Shown here piece by piece: positions 36,573 to 47,758 of a stretch of DNA of 60,066 nt. Made by a program: the position numbers and the translations under genes. The notes under the pieces were generated by a model, which saw nothing but the letters and a program-made list of their open reading frames with translations, did no database searches and was not told the origin of the DNA. Source of the DNA: JAMLIN01 sp041676645 (GTDB lineage Bacteria; Pseudomonadota; Gammaproteobacteria; Burkholderiales; Burkholderiaceae_E). The stretch spans positions 1-60,066 of the forward strand of contig JBAYRO010000009.1 in assembly GCA_041676645.1 (NCBI GenBank). Direction: 5' to 3'. The first letter of the stretch is position 1. Every line of letters starts with the position of its first letter.

Positions 36573-37352
36573 TCAGACGGCCAGCCCGCCGGCTCCTTCC
36601 GGGCTGCGATCCCGCAGGGCGTTCACCCAGCCAGTGGCGCGCAGCGGCTGGCTCGCCTCGATCCCGGTCGCGCGCTCGTAGAGCGCCGGCCATGGCAGCA
36701 CCCGCGGCGGCCCGGTGAATGCGAGCGCGATGACATTGCCCGCATCGACGGGCGGCAGGAGCTTGACCCGGCCTTCGAAGACCTCCTCGAGCTCGACAAG
36801 ATGGGTGTCGAGGGATGCGTGCATGCCGAAGAGGTTGACGACCAGCACCCCGGGTTCGGCCAGCGCGGCCCGGCAGGCGGCATAGAACTCCCGCCCGCCC
36901 AGTACCGGGCCATTGGCCGCGGCATCGTAGGCGTCGACCTGGATGACCCGGAAGCGCCCCCGGTTGCGGGGATGGGCAACGAATTCAGCGCCGTCGTCGA
37001 TGACGATCTCGAGCCGATCGTCCTCGGCCGGCAGGCCGAACTGCTGGCGGGCGACGGCCAGCACCGCGGGGTCGATCTCGACCACCACCACGCTTGCCCG
37101 CGGCAGTCGGCGCCAGCTGAACTTCGCCAGCGACGCCGCGCCGAGCCCGATCTGGAGGATCTCGCCCTCGGGCTCGACGAAGAGCTGCCAGGCCATCATG
37201 TGGCGAAGATAGTCGAGCTCGATGTCCCAGGGCCGGCGCAGGCGCATCGCGCCCTGCACCCAGACCGTGCCGAAGTGCAGGTAGCGCACGCCACGCTCGT
37301 CGGACACCGCGATCTGCGGGTCCGGCTCGGCTCGCCGGCCGAGGCGTCTCAT
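36573..37352 (-). CDS. Spermidine synthase-like protein
   Basis: A 259-aa protein with the SpeE Rossmann core: GEILQIGLGAASLAKF (SAM/dcSAM loop), VVVVEIDPAVLAVARQQFGL, LEIVIDDGAEFVAH and IQVDAYDAAANGPV. The N-terminal beta-domain of true spermidine synthases is short, so substrate is uncertain; many such proteins are annotated only as fused or polyamine aminopropyltransferase-like. The ATG overlaps the htpG stop (ATGA). Confidence 0.8.
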   Translation of the reverse strand: MRRLGRRAEPDPQIAVSDERGVRYLHFGTVWVQGAMRLRRPWDIELDYLRHMMAWQLFVEPEGEILQIGLGAASLAKFSWRRLPRASVVVVEIDPAVLAVARQQFGLPAEDDRLEIVIDDGAEFVAHPRNRGRFRVIQVDAYDAAANGPVLGGREFYAACRAALAEPGVLVVNLFGMHASLDTHLVELEEVFEGRVKLLPPVDAGNVIALAFTGPPRVLPWPALYERATGIEASQPLRATGWVNALRDRSPEGAGGLAV

Positions 37353-39295
37353 TGCTGTCCCAGCAGCATCCGGTTGACCCGGCGCACGAACCCGGTGGGA
37401 TCCTCCAGCTGGCCGCCTTCGGCGAGCAGGGCCTGCTCGAAGAGCAGCATCGCCCAGTCGCCGATGTCCTCCTCGTCGGCGGCGATCCGCCCGATCAGCG
37501 CATGCTCCGGATTGATCTCGAGAATCGGCTTGCGCTCGGGCGCGGTCTGGCCGGCCTGCTTGAGCAGTCGCTCGAGATGGGCGCTGATCTCGCCCTCGTC
37601 GGAAACCAGGCAGGATGCCGATTCGGTCAGCCGGCGCGTGACCCGCACCTCCTTGACCCGCTCGCCGAGCGCCTCGCGCAGCCTGCCGAGGAGTTCCTTG
37701 TGCTCCTCGGCACTGCGATCGGCCTGCGCCTTTTCCTCTTCGTCGGCCAGGCCGTCGAGTTCGAGATCGCCGCGCGCGACCGAGACCAGAGCCTTGCCGT
37801 CGAAATCCCCGAGGAAGCCGAGCATCCATTCATCGACCCGATCGACCAGCAGCAGGACCTCGATGCCCTTGCGCCCGAACAGCTCCAGGTGCGGACTGCT
37901 GCGGGCGGCCGCGGGCGATTCGGCGGTCAGGTAGTAGATCTTCTCCTGGCCCTCCTTCATGCGCCCGACATAGTCGGCCAGGGAAACGGTCTGCGCATCG
38001 CCTTCGGACCGGGTGCTGGCGAATCGCAGCAGCGGCAGGAGCCGTTCGCGGTTGCCGAAGTCCTCGCCAACGCCCTCCTTGAGGACCTGGCCGAACTCGG
38101 ACCAGAAGTTCGCGTAGGCCTCGGGCTTGTCGGCCGCGAGCTCGTCGAGCATGCCGAGCACCCGGCGGATGTTGCCGTCGCGGATCGCCTTGACGTCGCG
38201 CGACTCCTGCAGGATCTCGCGGGAAACATTGAGCGGCAGGTCGGCCGAATCGATGATGCCGCGCACGAAGCGCAGGTAGGCGGGCAGCAGCTGCTGGGCG
38301 TCGTCCATGATGAACACCCGACGCACATAGAGCTTGATGCCGTGGCGATGCTCGCGATCCCAGATGTCGTAGGGCGCCCGCGACGGAATGAAGAGCAGCT
38401 GGGTGTACTCGCTGCGGCCCTCGACCCGGTTGTGGCTCCAGGCCAGCGGATCGGCGCCATCCTGGCCGAGATTGCGATAGAAGGCCTTGTAGTCCTCGTC
38501 GGCGAGTTCGGACTTCGGCCGCGACCACAGCGCGCCCGCCTGGTTGACGGTCTCCCACTCCTCGCCCTCCGCGGGCTTGTCCTCGCCCCCGGCCTTCTCG
38601 GCGCGCATCCGGATCGGCAGCGAGACGTGGTCGGAGTACTTGCGCACGATGGCGCGCAGGCGCCAGCCGTCGAGCAATGCATCGGTGGATTCCGCATCGG
38701 TGTCGGCATCCGCCGGACGCAGGTGCAGGACGACTTCGGTACCCCGCTGCGGCCGGTCGATCGCTTCGACCGTGAATTCGCCGCTGCCGTCCGATTCCCA
38801 GCGCACCCCCTCCCCGGCCGGCGCGCCGGCCCGCCGGCTCAGCACGACGACGCGCTCGGCGACGATGAAGGCCGAATAGAAACCGACACCGAACTGGCCG
38901 ATCAGCTGCGCATCGCGGGCCTGGTCACCGGAGAGCTGGCCGAAGAACTCGCGGGTGCCCGAACGGGCGATGGTGCCGAGGTTGGACACCACCTCGTCGC
39001 GGCTCATCCCGATGCCGTTGTCGATCACGCGGATGGTTCGCGCCTCGCGGTCGACCTCGATCCGGATCGCCAGCTCCGCGTCGTCCTCGAACAGCCCGGG
39101 CGCATCGAGCGCCTCGAAGCGCAGCTTGTCGCAGGCATCCGATGCGTTGGAGACCAGTTCCCGCAGGAAGATCTCCCGGTTGCCGTACAGCGAATGGATC
39201 ATCAGCTGCAGCAACTGGCGCACTTCGGTCTGGAAACCGAGGGTCTGCTTTTCGGACGGACTGGAATGCCCGTCCGGATTCGGAATCTCGCTCAT
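37349..39295 (-). CDS. htpG: Chaperone protein HtpG (Hsp90)
   Basis: A 648-aa ATP-dependent chaperone. The GHKL ATPase domain shows LRELVSNASDACDKLR, VIDNGIGMS and GQFGVGFYSAF. The middle domain contains SREILQESR, and the C-terminal dimer domain ends ...RMLLGQQ. I chose ATG 39295 (MSEIPNPDG); an in-frame ATG seven codons earlier (39316) is also possible. It is followed by the spermidine-synthase-like gene with overlap. Upstream, 133 bases separate it from the next gene. Confidence 0.97.
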   Translation of the reverse strand: MSEIPNPDGHSSPSEKQTLGFQTEVRQLLQLMIHSLYGNREIFLRELVSNASDACDKLRFEALDAPGLFEDDAELAIRIEVDREARTIRVIDNGIGMSRDEVVSNLGTIARSGTREFFGQLSGDQARDAQLIGQFGVGFYSAFIVAERVVVLSRRAGAPAGEGVRWESDGSGEFTVEAIDRPQRGTEVVLHLRPADADTDAESTDALLDGWRLRAIVRKYSDHVSLPIRMRAEKAGGEDKPAEGEEWETVNQAGALWSRPKSELADEDYKAFYRNLGQDGADPLAWSHNRVEGRSEYTQLLFIPSRAPYDIWDREHRHGIKLYVRRVFIMDDAQQLLPAYLRFVRGIIDSADLPLNVSREILQESRDVKAIRDGNIRRVLGMLDELAADKPEAYANFWSEFGQVLKEGVGEDFGNRERLLPLLRFASTRSEGDAQTVSLADYVGRMKEGQEKIYYLTAESPAAARSSPHLELFGRKGIEVLLLVDRVDEWMLGFLGDFDGKALVSVARGDLELDGLADEEEKAQADRSAEEHKELLGRLREALGERVKEVRVTRRLTESASCLVSDEGEISAHLERLLKQAGQTAPERKPILEINPEHALIGRIAADEEDIGDWAMLLFEQALLAEGGQLEDPTGFVRRVNRMLLGQQ

Positions 39296-39428
39296 CGACT
39301 GGAGTACCTCAATCATTCATGGCAGGCGCGGCCGCGGCGCCTGGTGTGGCGCGCGGCCCGGTGGCGCCCAGATGCGGTCCGGGCGGCCGGTTTTCAAGCC
39401 CGGCATGGCGGCCGGGCATCCTCGCCGA

Positions 39429-40544
39429 TCAACCCAGCGGCTGGAAATGCGCATCGACCAGCTCCGGCCCGACCGCCTCGAAGCGATCGGGTGACCACAC
39501 CGGCCGGCGGTCCTTGTCGATCAGCAGGGCGCGGACGCCCTCCGGGAAGTCATGGCGGCGCTGGTACTGGCGCGCCAGCACGAGGTCGAGATCGAGCACC
39601 TCGCGCAGGGAAAGATGCCGGCAGCGCTCCAGGTAGGCCCAGGTGACGTGGGCGGCCGTCGGCGATCCGCCGGCCAGGCTTTCGGCGGGCCGGGCGAAAA
39701 AGGCATCCTCGCCGGCCGCCGCCGTCAGGGCATCGCGCGCGCCGATCACATCGGGCTGGGCCGCGATGAAGCGGATCGCATCGAAGTACTGCTGCAGGCT
39801 CGAGGCCGGCAGCCCGGCATGATGACGCTGGTGCTGCGCCAGCAGCAGCCGGGTCACGGTGGCGAAATCCGCCGCCCCGCCCTGCCAGTCGATGTCGGCC
39901 AGTCCCTGGAACAGGGCTTCGCGCGACTCGAGCGGGACGAAGAAATCGGCAAGCCCCGCGAAGATCGCATCGGCTTCATTGACAGTGACCCCCGTCAGGG
40001 CCATCAGGGCCCCGGTTCCGCCGGGCGTGCGGTTCAGGAACCAGCCGCCGCCGACATCCGGGAACAGTCCGATATGGATCTCGGGCATCGCGATCCGCGA
40101 ACCTTCGGCGACCACCCGGTGGCTTGCGCCAACCGACAGGCCGACGCCGCCGCCCATGTTGATCCCGTGCGAGTAGGAGACGAGCGGCTTCGGATAGGTG
40201 TGCAGCAGGTAATCGAGCTCGTACTCGACCGTGAAGAAGGCATCGCCGTACACGAAGCGATCGGGCTGGCCGCCGCGCACCTGGCGGATGACCTCGGCGA
40301 CGTCGCCGCCGGCGCAGAACCCCTTGTCACCGGCGCCGGCAAGCACGACCGCAGCGATCGACTCGTCGGATGCCCAGGCACGGAACTGGGCAAGCATGGA
40401 TTCGCACATCGCGAGATTGAGCGCATTGAGCTGTCGCGGCCGGTTCAGGATGGCGAAGCCGATCCGCCGGCCATTGCGCGCTTCGCGCAGCTCGTATCGC
40501 ATCGGTGACTCGGTGGCGGCGGTGGTCGATTCAGGGGTGCTCAT
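39429..40544 (-). CDS. 3-hydroxyisobutyryl-CoA hydrolase / enoyl-CoA hydratase family protein
   Basis: A 371-aa crotonase-fold protein. LNRPRQLNALNLAMC, GDKGFCAGGDV, GINMGGGVGLSV and MPEIHIGLFPDVGGGWFLNR match the HIBYL-CoA hydrolase group, which is longer than simple hydratases and hydrolyses 3-hydroxyisobutyryl-CoA in valine breakdown. The C-terminal WSPDRFEAV is also typical of the group. No other valine-pathway gene is near, so the exact substrate is inference. Confidence 0.87.
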   Translation of the reverse strand: MSTPESTTAATESPMRYELREARNGRRIGFAILNRPRQLNALNLAMCESMLAQFRAWASDESIAAVVLAGAGDKGFCAGGDVAEVIRQVRGGQPDRFVYGDAFFTVEYELDYLLHTYPKPLVSYSHGINMGGGVGLSVGASHRVVAEGSRIAMPEIHIGLFPDVGGGWFLNRTPGGTGALMALTGVTVNEADAIFAGLADFFVPLESREALFQGLADIDWQGGAADFATVTRLLLAQHQRHHAGLPASSLQQYFDAIRFIAAQPDVIGARDALTAAAGEDAFFARPAESLAGGSPTAAHVTWAYLERCRHLSLREVLDLDLVLARQYQRRHDFPEGVRALLIDKDRRPVWSPDRFEAVGPELVDAHFQPLG

Positions 40545-40566
40545 CGTTCAGGCTCCTTGTGCGGGT

Positions 40567-40643
40567 TCAGTGGCGCCCGGCCGCCCGCAGCCACTGACAG
40601 CCCCCTCGGGTGGCAGCGAGCGACAGCGGGCGTGGGGGCTGTT
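40567..40643. repeat. Intergenic double-hairpin repeat, copy B
   Basis: TCAGTGGC (40567-40574) pairs with GCCACTGA, and CAGCCCCC with GGGGGCTG around CTCGGGTGGCAGCGAGCG. Compared with copy A one stem pair changes from A-T to G-T, so pairing is kept. It lies between the lipoprotein gene and the hydrolase gene, touching the lipoprotein stop codon. On the minus strand it would end the lipoprotein/parC transcript. Confidence 0.75.
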
Positions 40644-41721
40644 TCATTTCAGTCGGCGGGTTTCGCCATGGCGCAGCAGTTCGAATTCGCTGCGGGGAAC
40701 GTTCATTTCGGCGAGCGCCCTTGCCAGCGCGTCGATCGGCGCATCGAGGGATTCGTCGGTCAGCTCGAAGGAGCCCCAGTGGATCCCGATCGAATAGCGC
40801 GAACCGACATCGCGATGGATCTGCACCGCCTCGGCCGGATCGACATGATAGTCGGCCATGAACCAGCGCGGCTCGTAGGCTCCCACCGGGATCAGGGCGA
40901 GATCGAAGCCGCCGAAACGGCGGCCGATCTCGATGAAATCGCGCGAATAACCGGTATCGCCGGCGAAGTAGGCATGCAGATCGTCGCTGCGCAGCACCCA
41001 GCCGCCCCACAGCGTCCGGTTGCGGTCGAAGGCGCTGCGGGCGCTCCAGTGATGGGCCGGCACGAAGCTGGCCTCGACGCCGTCGATGGTGATCGCATCC
41101 CACCAGTCGAAGGCGCGTACCCGTTCGATGCCGAGATCCCGGAACCAGGGGGCGAGCCCCAGGGGCACGAGGAAGCTCGGCGAATCCTCCTCGCGGGCGG
41201 CCAGCGCGAGGACCGTGTTGCGATCGAGATGATCGTAGTGGGCGTGCGATATCACCACGATGTCGATCGGCGGGAGTTGCTCGATGCTCATCGGCAGCGG
41301 CACCTTGCGCCGCGGGCCGAGCCACTGGTACGTGAACGCGCGTTCGGAGAACTGCGGATCGGTGAGGATGTTCTTGCCGCCCATCTGCAGCAGCACGGTC
41401 GCATGTCCGATCCAGGTGACCGTGGGTGCCCCCGGTTCGGCACGGGGCCTGGCCGGCTCGGGATCGGCAAGGCGAAAGCCGGCGTAGCCGTCGACGAACG
41501 CGGGGGGCCGCGGCAGCCCGTCGCGCCAGCGCTGCCAGAACCAGGAGGCCAGCGTCCCGAAGGATTTGTCGTTGCGGCTGCCGTCGGAATTGACGAAGCC
41601 GTCGGGCCGATGGTGCGCGCGCGCCGGGTCGAAGTCGGGATTGCGCCAGCTGCAGCCGGCCAGGGTGAAGGCCAGCAGCGCTGCCGCGGCCGCGGCGCCG
41701 ATGATCCTGCGGATCGAACCG

Positions 41722-41729
<8 letters not shown>
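40644..41729 (-). CDS. Metallo-beta-lactamase-fold lipoprotein (NAPE-PLD/UlaG-like)
   Basis: A 361-aa protein. A lipoprotein signal with lipobox LAGC (Cys26) is followed by a metallo-hydrolase domain: TWIGHATVLLQ, TDPQFSERA, the metal motif SHAHYDHLD (H162, H164, D166, H167), PAHHWSAR and YFAGDTGYS. The arrangement resembles N-acyl-phosphatidylethanolamine phospholipase D-like and UlaG-like hydrolases; the substrate is unknown. It should be anchored in the envelope. The start overlaps the parC stop by 8 bases; a GTG two codons earlier is possible. Confidence 0.87.
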
Positions 41730-44043
<2,314 letters not shown>

Positions 44044-44061
44044 CGTGCCACTGTCTTTGCG

Positions 44062-46041
44062 TCAGACGTCGAGCGCGGCTTCGTTGCCGTGCTCTTCGAG
44101 CCAGTTCCGGCGCGCCGAGGCCTCGCCCTTGCCCATCAGCATCGTGAAGCGTGCCGTGGTGTCGGCGGCGTCGATTCCGCCCAGCCGCACCGGCAGCAGC
44201 CGCCGGGTATCGGGATTCATGGTGGTTTCCCAGAGTTGCTCGGCGCTCATCTCGCCCAGGCCCTTGAAGCGCGAGATCGACCAGCTGCCCTCGCGCACGC
44301 CGTCCTTGCGCAGCTTGTCCTCGACATGCTGCAGCTCGGCGGCGTCGAGGCAGTAGAGCTTGCGCATGGGGCGCTTGCCCTGCGCCGGCACATCGACCCG
44401 GAACAGCGGCGGGCGGGCCACATACACATGACCCTTTTCGACCAGGGCGCGGAAATGCCGGAAGAACAGGGTCAACAGCAGCACCTGGATGTGCGAGCCA
44501 TCGACATCGGCATCCGACAGGATGCAGATCCTGCCGTAGCGCAGGCCCGAGAGATCGGCTTCGGCAGCGGGCGCATGCGGATCGACTCCGATCGCGACCG
44601 CGATATCGTGGATCTCGTTGTTCGCGAACAGGCGGTCGCGCTCGGTCTCCCAGCTGTTGAGCACCTTGCCACGCAAGGGGAGGATCGCCTGGAACTCCTT
44701 GTCGCGCCCCATCTTGGCCGAGCCCCCGGCGGAATCGCCCTCCACCAGGAAGAGCTCATTGCGCCCGATGTCGGTCGATTCGCAGTCGGTGAGCTTGCCG
44801 GGCAGCACCGCCACCCCCGAGCTCTTGCGCTTCTCGACCTTCTGCGCCGCGCGGCTGCGCGCCTGCGCCTGGCGCACCACCAGCTCGGCGAGCCGCTTGC
44901 CGAAGTCCACGTTCTCGTTGAGCCAGAGCTCGAGCCGGGAGCGCACCATCGAGGACACCAGCCGGACCGCATCGCGCGAGTTGAGCCTTTCCTTGGTCTG
45001 GCCCTGGAATTGCGGATCGAGCACCTTCGCCGAAAGCACGAAGCTCGCCCGGGCGAAGACGTCCTCGGGCAGCAGGCGGATGCCCTTGGGGCCCAGGCCA
45101 TGGAGTTCCACGAAGGCCTTGATCGCGCCGAACAGGCCTTCGCGCAAGCCGGATTCATGGGTGCCGCCGGCGGTGGTCGGGATCAGGTTGACATAGGATT
45201 CCCGCACCAGCGGACCTTCCTCGGTCCAGACGACCGCCCACTGCACGCCCTCGCCCGCCGCGAAGGTCTCGTGGCCGCTGCCCGCGTACTGCTCGCCTTC
45301 GAACACCGGGATCACCGGCTCGGGCGCGCCGCCGACGGCGAGCGTCTCGCCGAGATAGCCGCGCAGGCCGTCCGGATAGTGCCATTCGGTGCGCCGCCCG
45401 GCCTTCTCCTCGACCAGGGCAACGCGCAGGCCGGGCAGCAGCACCGCCTTCGAACGCAGCAGCATGCCCATGTCGGCGGGCGGAATCGCCGGGCTGTCGA
45501 AGTACTTCGGATCCGGCCAGCTGCGCACCCGGGTGCCGCTGCGCGGCTCCCCCCGGGCCAGCGGCCGGCTGGCGAGCGGCTGCGCGACATCGCCACCGGA
45601 AAAGGCGATCGCATGTTGCCGTCCATCGCGCCAGACCTCGACCTCGAGGCGCCTGGACAAGGCGTTGGTCACCGAGACCCCGACACCGTGCAGGCCGCCC
45701 GAAAAGCTGTAGGCGCCCTCGTCGCCCTTGTCGAACTTGCCGCCCGCATGCAGGCGGGTGAAGACGATCTCGACCACCGGCACCTGCTCCTCCGGATGCA
45801 GGCCCACCGGAATGCCGCGACCATCGTCGGCGACCGTCACGCTGCCATCGGCGTGCAGCGTGACCTCGATCAGGCGGCACTTGCCAGCCAGCGCCTCGTC
45901 GGCTGCGTTGTCGATCGCCTCCTGGATGATGTGCAGCGGATTCTCGGTCCGGGTATACATGCCGGGACGCTGCCGGACGGGCTCGAGCCCCTTGAGAACC
46001 CGGATCGATGCTTCGCTGTACTCGTGCTTGCGGCTGGCCAT
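44062..46041 (-). CDS. parE: DNA topoisomerase IV subunit B
   Basis: A 659-aa ATPase subunit. GHKL motifs: EAIDNAADEALAG, VADDGRGIPVGLH, SGGLHGVGVSVTNALS. The TOPRIM domain has LVEGDSAGGSAKMGRD and ILSDADVDGSHI, and the C-terminal RFKGLGEMSAEQLWETTMNP. ParE length, not GyrB's. ATG 46041 (MASRKHEYSEASIRVLKGLEPVR) is chosen because the upstream in-frame residues look non-coding. It starts the parE-parC-lipoprotein operon. Confidence 0.96.
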   Translation of the reverse strand: MASRKHEYSEASIRVLKGLEPVRQRPGMYTRTENPLHIIQEAIDNAADEALAGKCRLIEVTLHADGSVTVADDGRGIPVGLHPEEQVPVVEIVFTRLHAGGKFDKGDEGAYSFSGGLHGVGVSVTNALSRRLEVEVWRDGRQHAIAFSGGDVAQPLASRPLARGEPRSGTRVRSWPDPKYFDSPAIPPADMGMLLRSKAVLLPGLRVALVEEKAGRRTEWHYPDGLRGYLGETLAVGGAPEPVIPVFEGEQYAGSGHETFAAGEGVQWAVVWTEEGPLVRESYVNLIPTTAGGTHESGLREGLFGAIKAFVELHGLGPKGIRLLPEDVFARASFVLSAKVLDPQFQGQTKERLNSRDAVRLVSSMVRSRLELWLNENVDFGKRLAELVVRQAQARSRAAQKVEKRKSSGVAVLPGKLTDCESTDIGRNELFLVEGDSAGGSAKMGRDKEFQAILPLRGKVLNSWETERDRLFANNEIHDIAVAIGVDPHAPAAEADLSGLRYGRICILSDADVDGSHIQVLLLTLFFRHFRALVEKGHVYVARPPLFRVDVPAQGKRPMRKLYCLDAAELQHVEDKLRKDGVREGSWSISRFKGLGEMSAEQLWETTMNPDTRRLLPVRLGGIDAADTTARFTMLMGKGEASARRNWLEEHGNEAALDV

Positions 46042-46109
46042 GCGGGCTGCGGCGGATCGGTTCGCGCCGGAAAAAGTCGTTATTCTAGTGCCCAATCCCC
46101 AGGTGCCCG

Positions 46110-46484
46110 ATGAACGCTCCCGCACTGCTTCTCGTCATGACCGGCGTCGTGCTCAATGCGCTCGCCCAGTCCCTCCTCAAGGCCGGCACCAATCGCGCGG
46201 GGCCGCTCGAGTTCACGCTGGCGGCTGCGCCCGACACGATCGTGCGGATCGCCAGCCAGTGGCCGTTCCTGCTCGGTTTCGCCGCCTACGGCATCAGCCT
46301 CGTGGTCTGGATCGCGGCACTGTCGCGGGTGCCGGTCACCGTCGCCTACCCGATGCTGTCGATCGGCTATGTCATCAACGCCCTGATCGCCCGCTGGTGG
46401 CTGGGCGAATCGCTCGCCGCCAGCGGCTGGCTCGGCATGGGCCTGATCATCGTGGGGGTCACCCTGATCGCCCGCCAGGCCTGA
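46110..46484 (+). CDS. Small multidrug-resistance-like (SMR/EamA-type) membrane protein
   Basis: A 124-aa protein with four hydrophobic helices (about 5-25, 45-70, 72-92 and 100-121). SRVPVTVAYPMLSIGYVINALIARWWLGES is the SMR/EamA pattern. The glutamate that EmrE uses for proton coupling in helix 1 is absent (VVLNALAQSLLKAG), so it is unlikely to be a classic drug antiporter; ArnE-like undecaprenyl-lipid flippases are closer. It is divergent from parE and convergent with the TRAP binding-protein gene. Confidence 0.75.
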   Translation: MNAPALLLVMTGVVLNALAQSLLKAGTNRAGPLEFTLAAAPDTIVRIASQWPFLLGFAAYGISLVVWIAALSRVPVTVAYPMLSIGYVINALIARWWLGESLAASGWLGMGLIIVGVTLIARQA

Positions 46485-46532
46485 GGCAAGACGACGGCCG
46501 CCCCGATCATCCCGCGGGTTCGGCAAGCGCTA

Positions 46533-47573
46533 TCAGAGGTAGCCGAGCTCCTTCATCAGCCCGCTGAGCTTCTCGCCATACTCCTTCGCCGCCGGTCCCT
46601 TGGCGACCTCTTTCGCGAGGGCCGCCTGGGAAGCCTCGGCAAAGCGGGCCAGGACGTCGGCCGGAAACTGTTCGACCCTTACGCCCATTTTCGACAAGCC
46701 GGTATTGAGCGCAATCGCCTCCTGGTACTTGTAGTCGACCGAGCGGGCGAAATAGCGCTCCTCGACGAGCGAGCGGAAGATCACCCGTAGATCTTCCGGC
46801 AGCTTCTCGTAGGCTTCGGTATTGATGATGTAGACGTCGTTGGCGATCATCAGCGCCGGTTGCATGTGAACCTTCGCGACTTCCCAGAGCTTCATCCCCA
46901 GCGCGCCGGCGGCTCCGCCCCAGTGCGCGCCGTCCACGATGCCGGTGGCGATCGCCTGGTACAGCTCGGCGCCGTCGATGAATTGCGGCGCAAAGCCGGC
47001 GGCAGCCAGGAACTCGAGCATGGTGCCCGTCGAGCGCACCTTGATCCCCGAGAGATCGGTACCGGGCTCGATGCCGTCCTTGAGGACGAGTTCCGTGGGG
47101 TAGGCCTTGTCGGCCAGGTAGAACACGCCCCTGGGTTCGAGCAGCTTGTTGATCGCAGCCTCGAGACCGAGATTCTTGGTCAGGTGCATCATCTCCCACG
47201 GGTCGCGCAAGGACCCCGGAACCCCGTAGTACATGCCTTGCAATTCCGACTCACCGAGGTTGTAGGCCGAGGACGTCGTGCCCATCTGGACGACGCCGCG
47301 GCGCACGACGTTGAAGATCTCCGGACCCTTGGCGATCTCGCCCGCCCCCAGGAATTCGATCTCGAAGCGCCCGTCGGTACGTGCCTCGAGTTCACGCCCG
47401 AGGACGCCGAGGCTGCCGCGAAACGACTCGACGCCTTTCGGCCAATGGGACTGCAGCTTCCACTGAATCTTCGGCTGGGCGCGGGCCGAAGTGATGAGCG
47501 CCGGCGCTGCCGCCACCGCGAGCGTGCCCTTGAGAACATTGCGCCGATTCAGGTGCTTGTTCGATTCGTGCAT
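46533..47573 (-). CDS. TRAP transporter substrate-binding protein DctP (paralogue 1)
   Basis: A 346-aa periplasmic binding protein with a twin-arginine-type signal (NRRNVLKGTLAVAAAPALITSA; cut after ARA). The conserved DctP features are RSTGTMLEFLAAAGF (the Arg expected to bind the carboxylate), IDGAELYQAIATGIVDGAHWG and WEVAKVHMQPAL. It is the most divergent of three same-length paralogues in this window. It lies 185 bases downstream of dctM, with a hairpin in between, so may be transcribed apart. Confidence 0.93.
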   Translation of the reverse strand: MHESNKHLNRRNVLKGTLAVAAAPALITSARAQPKIQWKLQSHWPKGVESFRGSLGVLGRELEARTDGRFEIEFLGAGEIAKGPEIFNVVRRGVVQMGTTSSAYNLGESELQGMYYGVPGSLRDPWEMMHLTKNLGLEAAINKLLEPRGVFYLADKAYPTELVLKDGIEPGTDLSGIKVRSTGTMLEFLAAAGFAPQFIDGAELYQAIATGIVDGAHWGGAAGALGMKLWEVAKVHMQPALMIANDVYIINTEAYEKLPEDLRVIFRSLVEERYFARSVDYKYQEAIALNTGLSKMGVRVEQFPADVLARFAEASQAALAKEVAKGPAAKEYGEKLSGLMKELGYL

Positions 47574-47714
47574 GGCCTGCCTCCGTCGTGGGTCCGATCA
47601 ACATAGCACCGCCGAATGCGGCTGCCCAGCATGTGAACCCGACACCACTCCGATGCCCCGCGCCGGCACGCCCGCCCCGGGCGGGAAATCACCCGTTCCG
47701 GGCATTCCAACGGA

Positions 47715-47738
47715 AACGGCCGCCCGAAGGCGGCCGTT
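47715..47738. terminator. Perfect 10-bp hairpin between dctM and dctP paralogue 1
   Basis: AACGGCCGCC (47715-47724) and GGCGGCCGTT (47729-47738) with a CGAA loop. No long T-run follows on either strand. It lies 20 bases past the dctM stop and probably ends or protects the dctQM message. Confidence 0.55.
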
Positions 47739-47758
47739 CCATGCAGCGTGCCCTGTCG

